Assembly (NCBI GenBank): GCA_028282045.1
Contig: JANQIS010000125.1
Location: forward strand, 1-5,605
Direction: 5' to 3'
DNA length: 5,605 bases
DNA from: Gammaproteobacteria bacterium
GTDB lineage: Bacteria; Pseudomonadota; Gammaproteobacteria; Francisellales; CACEW01
Shown here: positions 1 to 5,555 of the stretch, piece after piece
How the letters are laid out: every line of letters begins with the position of its first letter
How positions within the stretch are numbered: position 1 is the stretch's first letter
Position numbers and translations under genes: made by a program
The notes under the pieces: generated by a model
What the model saw: the letters and a program-made list of their open reading frames with translations, nothing else
Database searches by the model: none
What the model was told of the DNA's origin: nothing

Positions 1-137
1 GCTCTGGCTTCACCATGACCACTCTTAGCCGAATACGTACATATCGCCGCCGCTAGCGTCGTCTTACCATGGTCTACGTGGCCAATTGTTCCTACGTTTA
101 CGTGCGGTTTACTCCGCTCAAATTTTTCTTTTGACAT
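1..137 (-). CDS. tuf: Elongation factor Tu, N-terminal 45 codons (partial, runs off the window)
   Basis: EF-Tu is the GTPase that carries aminoacyl-tRNA to the ribosomal A site. The ATG at 135-137 opens a frame reading MSKEKFERSKPHVNVGTIGH and then VDHGKTTL. This contains the family's N-terminal signature and the complete G1/P-loop GHVDHGKT at residues 19-26. The frame stays open to the left edge, and domains after residue 45 lie outside the window. The gene starts 15 nt after the fusA stop and is preceded by AAGGGG with 7 nt spacing, so it is the last visible gene of the str operon. Oddities are Ala29 where proteobacterial EF-Tu usually has Thr, His41 in a usually Gly-rich spot, and several codons (CTA, ATA, CGG, TCG) unexpected in so highly expressed a gene. 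Many proteobacteria carry two tuf genes; whether this genome does cannot be seen here. Confidence 0.96.
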   Translation of the reverse strand, partial: MSKEKFERSKPHVNVGTIGHVDHGKTTLAAAICTYSAKSGHGEAR

Positions 138-144
138 TGTGTTG

Positions 145-150
145 CCCCTT
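145..150 (-). promoter_or_regulatory. Shine-Dalgarno site of tuf
   Basis: The minus strand reads AAGGGG, 7 nt before the tuf ATG, inside the 15-nt fusA-tuf spacer. It supports independent initiation of EF-Tu translation and fixes the ATG at 135-137 as the start. Confidence 0.75.
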
Positions 151-152
151 AA

Positions 153-2252
153 TTAACTGTTACGTTTCTCAATAATTTCATTAGCGATATTGTTTGGCAC
201 TTCGGCATATTTTGAGAACTCCATCGAGTAACTCGCACGACCTTGGCTCATTGAACGCACGTCTGTTGCATAACCAAACATCTCGGCCAATGGTACTTCT
301 GCTGTGACAACCTTACCGGAAGGCCCATCTTCCATACCACCAACAATGCCACGACGGCGGTTCAAATCACCAATAACATCACCCATATACTCTTCTGGCG
401 TGACGACTTCGACTTTCATAATGGGTTCAAGAATCACCGCATCAGCTTTACGCGCACCTTCTTTAAAACAGATAGAACCAGCAATCTTAAAAGCCATTTC
501 ACTGGAGTCAACATCATGGAAAGAACCATCAAACAATGTGACCTTGGCATCAATGACAGGATATCCAGCAAGCACACCGTTTTCCATCTGCTCCTGAACC
601 CCTTTATCAACCGCAGGGATATATTCTTTTGGAATCACACCACCAACAATTTCATTAACGAACTCATAGCCAGCACCTGGCTCACTTGGCTCAATACGCA
701 TCACAACGTGGCCATATTGACCACGACCACCGGTTTGGCGCACAAATTTTGCTTCGTGCTCTATCTTCTTGCGGATTGTCTCACGATAGGCAACTTGCGG
801 GTTACCCACATTAGCTTCCACCTTAAATTCACGTTTCATGCGGTCAACAATAATGTCGAGATGAAGCTCGCCCATACCGGAAATAATCGTCTGACCGGAT
901 TCTTCATCAGTATGGACACGAAAAGAAGGATCCTCCGCAGCCAGCTTACCCAATGCAATACCCATTTTTTCCTGATCAGGTTTACTCTTAGGCTCTACCG
1001 CCACAGAAATCACTGGTTCTGGGAACTCCATGCGCTCCAAGGTAATGTGATGATCTGGGTCGCATAAAGTATCACCCGTGGTAACGTCTTTCAGACCAAT
1101 TGCTGCAGCGATATCACCAGCGTAAACTTCTTTAATTTCCTCACGCTTGTTAGAGTGCATCTGCACAATACGGCCAATACGCTCTTTTTTGCTCTTCACA
1201 GGGTTATACACAGCATCACCTGATTTCAACACACCCGAATACACACGGAAATAGGTCAAGTTACCCACAAACGGGTCAGTAGCAATTTTAAAGGCCAGGC
1301 TTGCGAAAGGCGCTTTATCGTCAGCTTCGCGTTTTTCAATGGTTTCACCATCATCAAGCACACCCTCAATTGCTGCGACTTCATCAGGTGCTGGCAAATA
1401 CTCAACCACACCGTCGAGCACAGCTTGCACACCTTTATTTTTAAAGGCGGAACCACAGAAAGCTACAACAATCTCATTCGCCAATACCTGCTGACGCAAG
1501 CCTTTGCGAATCTCTTCTTCTGACAAGTCACCTTCGTCCAGATACTTCTCCATCAATTCTTCATTGGCTTCGGCAGCACTCTCCAACAAAGTCTCACGGT
1601 ACTCAACCGCTTGCGCTTGAAGGTTGTCAGGAATATCCTTATATTCAAAGCTTAAACCAGCATCTGCCTCATTCCAGTAAATGGCTTTCATCCGAATCAG
1701 GTCAACAACACCTTCAAAATCATCTTCAGCGCCAATAGGCAACTGCACAGGAACGGGCTTGGCGCCCAAGCGGTCTTTGATTTGATCAACCACGCGCAGG
1801 AAGTTAGCGCCAGCACGATCCATTTTGTTAACAAAAACGATGCGTGGCACATTATATTTATCAGCCTGACGCCATACGGTTTCTGATTGAGGCTCTACAC
1901 CAGAAGTAGCACAGAACACCACAACAGCACCATCAAGCACACGCAGTGAACGTTCTACTTCGATGGTAAAGTCCACGTGACCCGGGGTGTCAATGATGTT
2001 AAAACGGTATTCTTGATACTGCTGATTCATACCTTTCCAGCGCACAGTGGTGGCAGCAGAAGTAATAGTAATACCACGCTCTTGCTCTTGCTCCATCCAG
2101 TCCATGGTAGCGGCACCATCATGTACTTCACCAATTTTATGAACGTTGCCGGTATAAAACAAGATACGCTCGGTGGTGGTTGTCTTGCCCGCATCAACGT
2201 GCGCACAAATACCAAAATTACGATATAAATTTAATGAGTGTGTACGAGCCAC
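153..2252 (-). CDS. fusA: Elongation factor G (ribosomal translocase)
   Basis: EF-G is the cytosolic GTPase that moves tRNA and mRNA through the ribosome after peptide-bond formation, and with RRF it recycles ribosomes. With the GTG start the protein is 699 aa, close to the usual ~700. G motifs are clear: G1 AHVDAGKT (17-24), G2 RGITITSA (59-66), G3 DTPGH (88-92, with catalytic His92), G4 NKMD (142-145) and G5 in CGSAFKN. Domains II-V follow, with RGQYGHV and the domain IV tip HDVDSSEM near residue 580. An in-frame TTG at 2256-2258 would add two residues (M-N). I prefer GTG 2250-2252 because it gives the conserved MART N-terminus and sits 6 nt after AGGGGA, whereas the TTG directly abuts that site. 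The gene lies 17 nt after rpsG. I see no truncation or frameshift. Confidence 0.97.
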   Translation of the reverse strand: MARTHSLNLYRNFGICAHVDAGKTTTTERILFYTGNVHKIGEVHDGAATMDWMEQEQERGITITSAATTVRWKGMNQQYQEYRFNIIDTPGHVDFTIEVERSLRVLDGAVVVFCATSGVEPQSETVWRQADKYNVPRIVFVNKMDRAGANFLRVVDQIKDRLGAKPVPVQLPIGAEDDFEGVVDLIRMKAIYWNEADAGLSFEYKDIPDNLQAQAVEYRETLLESAAEANEELMEKYLDEGDLSEEEIRKGLRQQVLANEIVVAFCGSAFKNKGVQAVLDGVVEYLPAPDEVAAIEGVLDDGETIEKREADDKAPFASLAFKIATDPFVGNLTYFRVYSGVLKSGDAVYNPVKSKKERIGRIVQMHSNKREEIKEVYAGDIAAAIGLKDVTTGDTLCDPDHHITLERMEFPEPVISVAVEPKSKPDQEKMGIALGKLAAEDPSFRVHTDEESGQTIISGMGELHLDIIVDRMKREFKVEANVGNPQVAYRETIRKKIEHEAKFVRQTGGRGQYGHVVMRIEPSEPGAGYEFVNEIVGGVIPKEYIPAVDKGVQEQMENGVLAGYPVIDAKVTLFDGSFHDVDSSEMAFKIAGSICFKEGARKADAVILEPIMKVEVVTPEEYMGDVIGDLNRRRGIVGGMEDGPSGKVVTAEVPLAEMFGYATDVRSMSQGRASYSMEFSKYAEVPNNIANEIIEKRNS

Positions 2253-2258
2253 GTTCAA

Positions 2259-2264
2259 TCCCCT
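2259..2264 (-). promoter_or_regulatory. Shine-Dalgarno site that decides the fusA start
   Basis: AGGGGA on the minus strand lies 6 nt before GTG (2250-2252) and 0 nt before the in-frame TTG (2256-2258). Normal spacing is 5-9 nt, so this site selects the GTG as the fusA initiation codon. Confidence 0.75.
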
Positions 2265-2269
2265 AATAT

Positions 2270-2743
2270 TTACCAGCGATAGTGTGAGAATGCTTTGTTA
2301 GCCTCTGCCATACGATGCGTATCTTCACGCTTCTTAATGGCAGCACCACGACCTTCCAATGCATCATGCAATTCATTAGCAAGGCGGTCTGCCATGGTTT
2401 TGTCACCACGTGCACGTGCGGCATCAATCACCCAGCGCATTGACAATGTAACACCACGCTCTTCACGTACCTCGATAGGCACCTGATAGGTTGCGCCACC
2501 AACACGACGAGATTTCACCTCAACAATGGGACGAACCGCATCCAGAGCTTGCTCAAGCAACTCTACTTCTGAAGCACCATTATGACGATGCTTTAAAGAT
2601 TCAAGTGCACCGTAAACAATGCGTTCAGCGATAGATTTTTTACCATCGAGCATGATCATATTAACAAATTTAGCAATGGTCTGACTGCCAAATACCGGAT
2701 CTGGTAAAATACTTCTTTTCGGAGCACGATTTCTTCTTGACAT
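2270..2743 (-). CDS. rpsG: 30S ribosomal protein S7
   Basis: S7 is a primary assembly protein of the 30S head. It binds the 3' major domain of 16S rRNA and lies near the E-site tRNA and the mRNA exit channel. The ORF gives 157 aa, matching the family. It has the conserved ILPDPVFGSQ near residues 12-21, the KFVNMIMLDGKKSIAE segment, the VEVKSRRVGGATYQVP beta-hairpin region, and the C-terminal AFSHYRW. It starts at ATG 2741-2743 with AAGGG 9 nt upstream, a site that overlaps the rpsL stop codon and suggests translational coupling. In E. coli, S7 represses the str operon through a structure in a roughly 100-nt rpsL-rpsG spacer. Here that spacer is only 12 nt, so the E. coli-type site has no room in it. 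Confidence 0.98.
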   Translation of the reverse strand: MSRRNRAPKRSILPDPVFGSQTIAKFVNMIMLDGKKSIAERIVYGALESLKHRHNGASEVELLEQALDAVRPIVEVKSRRVGGATYQVPIEVREERGVTLSMRWVIDAARARGDKTMADRLANELHDALEGRGAAIKKREDTHRMAEANKAFSHYRW

Positions 2744-2752
2744 AGCTATTTA

Positions 2753-2758
2753 CCCTTA
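2753..2758 (-). promoter_or_regulatory. rpsG Shine-Dalgarno overlapping the rpsL stop codon
   Basis: The minus strand reads TAAGGG, in which TAA (2756-2758) is the rpsL stop and AAGGG is the ribosome-binding site for the rpsG ATG, 9 nt further on. Ribosomes finishing rpsL would therefore cover the rpsG initiation region, an arrangement typical of translational coupling. Confidence 0.7.
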
Positions 2759-3130
2759 TGACTTAGGACGCTTAGCGCCATATTTTGAACGGCCTTGTTT
2801 ACGATCGTTAACGCCGGCACAGTCCAAGCTACCACGCACTGTATGATAACGCACACCAGGTAAGTCTTTAACACGACCACCGCGAATCAAAATCACGGAG
2901 TGCTCTTGCAAGTTGTGGCCTTCACCACCGATGTAACTGGTAACTTCATAACCATTGGTCAACCGAACACGGCAAACCTTACGCAACGCAGAGTTTGGCT
3001 TTTTAGGTGTAGTGGTATAAACGCGAGTGCATACACCGCGACGTTGTGGACAAGCGTCCAATGCCGGAACATTGGTTTTAGCACGCTTGGTTTTGCGTGG
3101 TTTTCTTACCAGCTGGTTAATCGTTGTCAT
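2756..3130 (-). CDS. rpsL: 30S ribosomal protein S12
   Basis: S12 sits at the decoding centre of the 30S subunit and contributes to tRNA selection accuracy. The 124-aa length is exactly typical. Signatures are MTTINQLVRKPR at the N-terminus, TTTPKKPNSALRKVCRVRLT (39-58), GGEGHNLQEHSVILIRGGRVKDLPGVRYH (68-96) and the lysine-rich C-terminus. The two lysines whose substitution gives streptomycin resistance in E. coli are both present (Lys43 and Lys88, counting Met1), so the sequence is of the sensitive type at these sites. Asp89, which RimO methylthiolates in E. coli, is also conserved. It is the first gene of the str operon: a strong promoter lies just upstream and the ATG at 3128-3130 has GGGG with 6-7 nt spacing. 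The leader is predicted to be about 40 nt. Confidence 0.98.
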   Translation of the reverse strand: MTTINQLVRKPRKTKRAKTNVPALDACPQRRGVCTRVYTTTPKKPNSALRKVCRVRLTNGYEVTSYIGGEGHNLQEHSVILIRGGRVKDLPGVRYHTVRGSLDCAGVNDRKQGRSKYGAKRPKS

Positions 3131-3176
3131 TCAGTACCCCGTAATCATTTTTAACCAATAAAAAAATAGACGCGTG

Positions 3177-3206
3177 ATTATATGCGAGATGCGATGGCGG
3201 CGTCAA
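3177..3206 (-). promoter_or_regulatory. Sigma70-type promoter of the str operon
   Basis: On the minus strand a -35 element TTGACG (3201-3206; five of six match TTGACA) is followed after 18 bp by a perfect -10 TATAAT (3177-3182). Transcription would start near 3169-3171, leaving a leader of about 40 nt before rpsL. The bases after the -10 read CACGCGTC, a GC-rich discriminator of the kind found at stringently controlled (ppGpp/DksA-repressed) ribosomal promoters in E. coli. Stringent control here is inference from that pattern. No other unit upstream of rpsL shares this strand within the intergenic region. Confidence 0.82.
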
Positions 3207-3274
3207 CCTCAAATGGCACAGATTAGTGGTGTTATGTTATAAAGGGAACATGCTGATAACTTTACATCACTATT

Positions 3275-3682
3275 ATGGTCATTATGCAACTCGATCACCT
3301 ACTCGATCACCTAGTAATAACTTTGGCAAAAGTGAACACGCTAGGGTTCTATCGCAAACTGGGGTTTAACATTATACAATTTAATCAAAATCGCTACGCT
3401 ATTAAACTAGGCCAACAAAAAATCAATATCCACTTTGCGGATCAGGTTATCTTGCCTCGTGCTACTAATCCACCAGGACCTGGTAGTGCCGATCTTTGTT
3501 TCGAGGTTAGTTCACTCAAACAAATGACAGTATTACTTAATCAACAGCAAGTTGCCATTGAGCTTGGTCCAGTAACACGAACAGGTGCCCGTGGGCCAAT
3601 GCAATCGATCTATATCCGTGACCCCGAAGGTAATTTGGTAGAATTCTGTGAGTATGCTTCACCTGATGAAAATATCAGATAA
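3275..3682 (+). CDS. VOC (glyoxalase/bleomycin-resistance/dioxygenase fold) family protein, function unknown
   Basis: This is a small cytosolic protein of 135 aa from ATG 3275, or 132 aa from ATG 3284. It shows the paired beta-alpha-beta-beta-beta modules of the VOC fold: LDHLVIT and FYRKLGF, then QQKINIHF, then GSADLCFEV, then the second-module ending IRDPEGNLVEFCEY. In the VOC family, metal ligands usually come from His in the first strand (LDHL), a residue near the end of module one (INIH is in place) and Glu in NLVEF, so a metal site is plausible. An exact 12-bp tandem duplication makes the N-terminus LDHLLDHL, and the following helix looks about two residues short compared with relatives I recall. 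Neither start has a good Shine-Dalgarno sequence. It is probably the first gene of an operon with the desaturase 34 nt downstream. VOC proteins include isomerases, lyases, dioxygenases and binding proteins, so the reaction cannot be assigned. Confidence 0.85.
   Translation: MVIMQLDHLLDHLVITLAKVNTLGFYRKLGFNIIQFNQNRYAIKLGQQKINIHFADQVILPRATNPPGPGSADLCFEVSSLKQMTVLLNQQQVAIELGPVTRTGARGPMQSIYIRDPEGNLVEFCEYASPDENIR
3290..3313 (+). repeat. Exact 12-bp in-frame tandem duplication in the VOC gene
   Basis: CTCGATCACCTA occurs twice head to tail (3290-3301 and 3302-3313), encoding LDHL-LDHL. Related VOC proteins have a single LDHLV at this position. The identity of the two copies at DNA level points to a recent slippage-type event (inference). 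It keeps the reading frame. Confidence 0.9.
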
Positions 3683-3716
3683 ACTGTTAGCCGTTTTGTA
3701 AGGTAGCTTTAATTAT

Positions 3717-4631
3717 ATGGCAAGCAATAAGATACCCAGTAAAACCAATGTTGTAGTAGGCAGTTGCTTTACTGTGTTTAACCTATTTTGCTTTTTAGGA
3801 CTACCATTACTGGCACAACAGAACCCAGTATGGTTATTAACACTGTTGATTGCCGTAATTACCACTAACACCTTGTGGGCGTTCATTCATGAAACCATTC
3901 ACTGTATTTTTCATCCAAATAGGCGAATCAACTTCTTGTTTGGTCGCCTGATGGGACTCAGTTTTGGAGTGGAATTTCATATTGTTCGCTTTGGACACCT
4001 GCTACACCACCGTTTCAATCGTAGCGGCCTTGATCTTACTGATGGTTATGACCCCGATAAAATACCACGGTGGCGCGCGAATATTTTGTACTATTTACAA
4101 ATCTGTATTGGTCTGTATCTCAGCGAGATTTTTGTACCTATCCTATTTTTGCTGCCCAAAAAAGTCTTTTTACCTTTGGCGGCACGCTTGCTTGGCGCCC
4201 AATCTCCACATTTTAAGGCGTTAAAAAATAATCTACTCAAAGTACAAACGCTGAGAGAACTGAGGGTCAACACCATTGCCATGTTAATACTGTGGACTGT
4301 GAGTTTCTACTTATACGGCCAATATTGGTGGGCACTGTTAGCGGCATCACTATGTCGCGGATTCCTAATTTCTTTTGCCGATAACTTACCTCACTACGGC
4401 ACGAGCACACAGGACACTCGCTACGCTTACAACCTTTCTATGCCAGGCTTATTACAGAAATTGATACTCAACTTTAACTTGCATCGCGTACATCACCATT
4501 ACCCTAATGTGCCATGGTCACAGTTACCGGAGCAACTCCAGCAAACAGGCGACCACACGGATATTAATTATTTCAAGCAAGGCATGCGTCAATGGCGTGG
4601 GGTGATTCCTATTAAGACCCTGGACGAATAA
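3717..4631 (+). CDS. Membrane fatty-acid-desaturase family protein (three-histidine-box di-iron enzyme)
   Basis: This 304-aa integral membrane protein has the full histidine signature of the acyl-lipid/acyl-CoA desaturase superfamily. Box 1 is HETIH (58-62), box 2 is HLLHH (94-98) and box 3 is HRVHH (256-260) followed by HYPNVPW. An extra DNLPHYG (222-228) supplies a further candidate iron ligand, His226. Hydrophobic stretches at about 12-33, 38-57, 123-146, 186-200 and 204-221 fit an inner-membrane protein with the His boxes on the cytoplasmic face. Family members use O2 and two electrons to desaturate or hydroxylate lipid chains or related substrates. The substrate here is unknown, and no fused cytochrome b5 or ferredoxin domain is present, so electrons must come from elsewhere. 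The start ATG 3717 has a TAAGGT site at a long 12-nt spacing. The cupin gene follows after 11 nt. Confidence 0.88.
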   Translation: MASNKIPSKTNVVVGSCFTVFNLFCFLGLPLLAQQNPVWLLTLLIAVITTNTLWAFIHETIHCIFHPNRRINFLFGRLMGLSFGVEFHIVRFGHLLHHRFNRSGLDLTDGYDPDKIPRWRANILYYLQICIGLYLSEIFVPILFLLPKKVFLPLAARLLGAQSPHFKALKNNLLKVQTLRELRVNTIAMLILWTVSFYLYGQYWWALLAASLCRGFLISFADNLPHYGTSTQDTRYAYNLSMPGLLQKLILNFNLHRVHHHYPNVPWSQLPEQLQQTGDHTDINYFKQGMRQWRGVIPIKTLDE

Positions 4632-4642
4632 AGAAGCACTTT

Positions 4643-5002
4643 ATGAAAACCATTAATTTGAAAGATAAGCTTACCAAGATAACAGAGTATTGGTCTCCCA
4701 AAATTACTGGAGAGCTCAATGACGCCTATATTAAGCTGGCCAAATTTAAAGGAGAATTTACCTGGCATAAACATGAACAGGAAGATGAGCTATTCCTAGT
4801 GGTTGACGGTGAACTAACCATTCAATTACGTGATCGTAACATTTATCTCACTACAGGCGAATTTACCATTATCCCTAAAGGTGTAGAACACAAACCCGTT
4901 GCACATAAAGAAGCTCATGTCTTATTAATAGAACCTAAAAGCACGCTCAATACTGGTGATCAACAAAATGAATTAACCAAAAACCAATTGGATTGGGTTT
5001 AG
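4643..5002 (+). CDS. Single-domain cupin protein (Cupin_2 type), function unknown
   Basis: This is a small soluble protein of 119 aa. Cupin motif 1 is complete: G37-EFTW-H42-K-H44-EQED-E49-(X6)-G56. Motif 2 is G72-EFTII-P78-K-G80-VE-H83. The 2-His/Glu/His set (His42, His44, Glu49, His83) is intact, so the barrel should bind a divalent metal. The polar C-terminal tail after about residue 97 lies outside the barrel. Single-domain cupins of this size include isomerases, dioxygenases, lyases and small-molecule sensors, and sequence alone does not tell which. There is no DNA-binding domain. The gene begins 11 nt after the desaturase stop with only a weak purine-rich AAGAAG as ribosome-binding site, so translation is probably coupled to the desaturase. 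It is the last gene of the plus-strand cluster. Confidence 0.88.
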   Translation: MKTINLKDKLTKITEYWSPKITGELNDAYIKLAKFKGEFTWHKHEQEDELFLVVDGELTIQLRDRNIYLTTGEFTIIPKGVEHKPVAHKEAHVLLIEPKSTLNTGDQQNELTKNQLDWV

Positions 5003-5039
5003 CTTTCGCGCTAACAACAATTACTCAATTAAGACAGAC

Positions 5040-5062
5040 AAAAAAGCACCGAAAATCGGTGC
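5040..5062 (-). terminator. Rho-independent terminator of the secreted-protein gene
   Basis: Read on the minus strand, GCACCGA and TCGGTGC form a perfect 7-bp GC-rich stem (5046-5052 with 5056-5062) around a 3-nt loop, followed directly by six T residues (5040-5045). It lies about 25 nt beyond the TAG stop of the minus-strand gene. In the plus direction the stem is followed by CTTATAGA rather than a T-run, so it would be a poor terminator for the cupin operon. Confidence 0.85.
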
Positions 5063-5086
5063 CTTATAGATAAACGTGAGAATACA

Positions 5087-5464
5087 CTAGCAGTTAAACG
5101 GATCATCACCCGCAAAGCTACCATACTCTACCCAATTCGCAGCGTTACCACCTAATAGTGCTTTATATTTCACAAATGACAATTGATATTGTTTATTTCC
5201 AGGCTCCTTACAATAAGCACCACTTATTTCGCTAATCGCCTGCACACATGCATGTCGCGCTTCTCCAGCATTTGTCACAGCATTTGGAAGTACAACGTAA
5301 AAGAAATCACCTTTCGACTGCACTTTATTAGGATCTGTATAATGCGCAGGAACAACGGCCTGAAAACCATTAGCACTATAGGCAGCACAGACATAAAAAT
5401 TACCTGCAGCATAACTTCCCATTGATACACAAGATAAAATGGCTGCAATAACTAAATTTTTCAT
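5087..5464 (-). CDS. Small secreted (probably periplasmic) protein with four cysteines, family not recognised
   Basis: I do not recognise this family. The 125-aa protein starts with a clear Sec signal peptide: M-K-N, a hydrophobic core LVIAAILSCVSMG (4-16), then SYA-AG with likely signal-peptidase I cleavage after Ala19. The mature chain of about 106 aa holds four cysteines (26, 73, 85 and the C-terminal residue 125), enough for two disulfides, and is rich in aromatic, Gly and Ala residues. No membrane segment, catalytic motif or repeat is visible. Cys12 is inside the signal core and its context (ILSC) is a poor, misplaced lipobox, so a lipoprotein is unlikely. I chose ATG 5462-5464 because AGAGG lies 8 nt upstream; an in-frame GTG at 5486-5488 would add eight residues before the signal peptide and has no such site. 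It is monocistronic as far as seen, with its own promoter and terminator. Confidence 0.8.
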   Translation of the reverse strand: MKNLVIAAILSCVSMGSYAAGNFYVCAAYSANGFQAVVPAHYTDPNKVQSKGDFFYVVLPNAVTNAGEARHACVQAISEISGAYCKEPGNKQYQLSFVKYKALLGGNAANWVEYGSFAGDDPFNC

Positions 5465-5494
5465 TTTTATTACCTCTAATATTATCACAAGTTA

Positions 5495-5525
5495 ATCATA
5501 GCATAAAAAACACAATACTTTTCAA
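5495..5525 (-). promoter_or_regulatory. Probable promoter of the secreted-protein gene (extended -10)
   Basis: The minus strand carries TGC-TATGAT, an extended -10 (TATGAT at 5495-5500, TG at 5502-5503), with a possible -35 TTGAAA at 5520-5525 and a long 19-bp spacer. The extended -10 could compensate for the poor spacing. Transcription would start near 5488, giving a leader of about 25 nt before the ATG at 5464. Confidence 0.5.
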
Positions 5526-5541
5526 ATAAAACTCCAACGAT

Positions 5542-5555
5542 TTTCACAGGTGAAA
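5542..5555. repeat. Small palindrome TTTCAC-AG-GTGAAA upstream of the promoter
   Basis: Two perfect 6-bp inverted arms (5542-5547 and 5550-5555) flank a 2-bp centre, about 17 bp upstream of the proposed -35 of the secreted-protein gene. The size and position suit a dimeric regulator's operator, but only one copy is visible and no regulator is identified. The rest of 5526-5605 is AT-rich and holds no gene I can support. Confidence 0.35.

Noticed and set aside
304..1067. Long plus-strand open frames opposite fusA
   Set aside because: They lie wholly antisense to a highly conserved gene and their translations show no family motifs. They are coding shadows.
3131..3148. Five-codon mini-ORF (MITGY) whose TGA directly abuts the rpsL ATG
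   Set aside because: It contains the rpsL Shine-Dalgarno and has no ribosome-binding site itself. Most likely it is a chance in-frame ATG, useful only to show that rpsL cannot start further upstream.
3213..3243. Plus-strand promoter for the VOC gene (ATGGCA ... TATAAA)
   Set aside because: The -35 matches only four of six positions with 19-bp spacing, and the -10 is ordinary for AT-rich DNA. It is too weak to list as a feature.
3250..3369. Short ORF of 39 codons starting at ATG 3250 after AAAGGGA, in another frame than the VOC gene
   Set aside because: The AAAGGGA lies too close to the ATG, the peptide is low complexity where it crosses the 12-bp duplication, and it overlaps a VOC frame with clear family motifs. 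It has no recognisable features of its own.
4999..5014. Hairpin TTAGC...GCTAA at the cupin stop codon as a plus-strand terminator
   Set aside because: The stem is only 5 bp with a 6-nt loop and no T-run follows, so it does not meet the pattern of an intrinsic terminator.
5405..5464. Lipoprotein signal at Cys12 of the secreted protein
   Set aside because: The context ILSC does not fit the lipobox well and lies inside the hydrophobic core, with a good signal-peptidase I site further on.
5476..5488. GTG at 5486-5488 as start of the secreted protein, or GATAAT just upstream of it as the -10
   Set aside because: The GTG lacks a ribosome-binding site and adds a charged segment before the signal peptide. 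A -10 at GATAAT would put the transcript start at the Shine-Dalgarno, leaving almost no leader.
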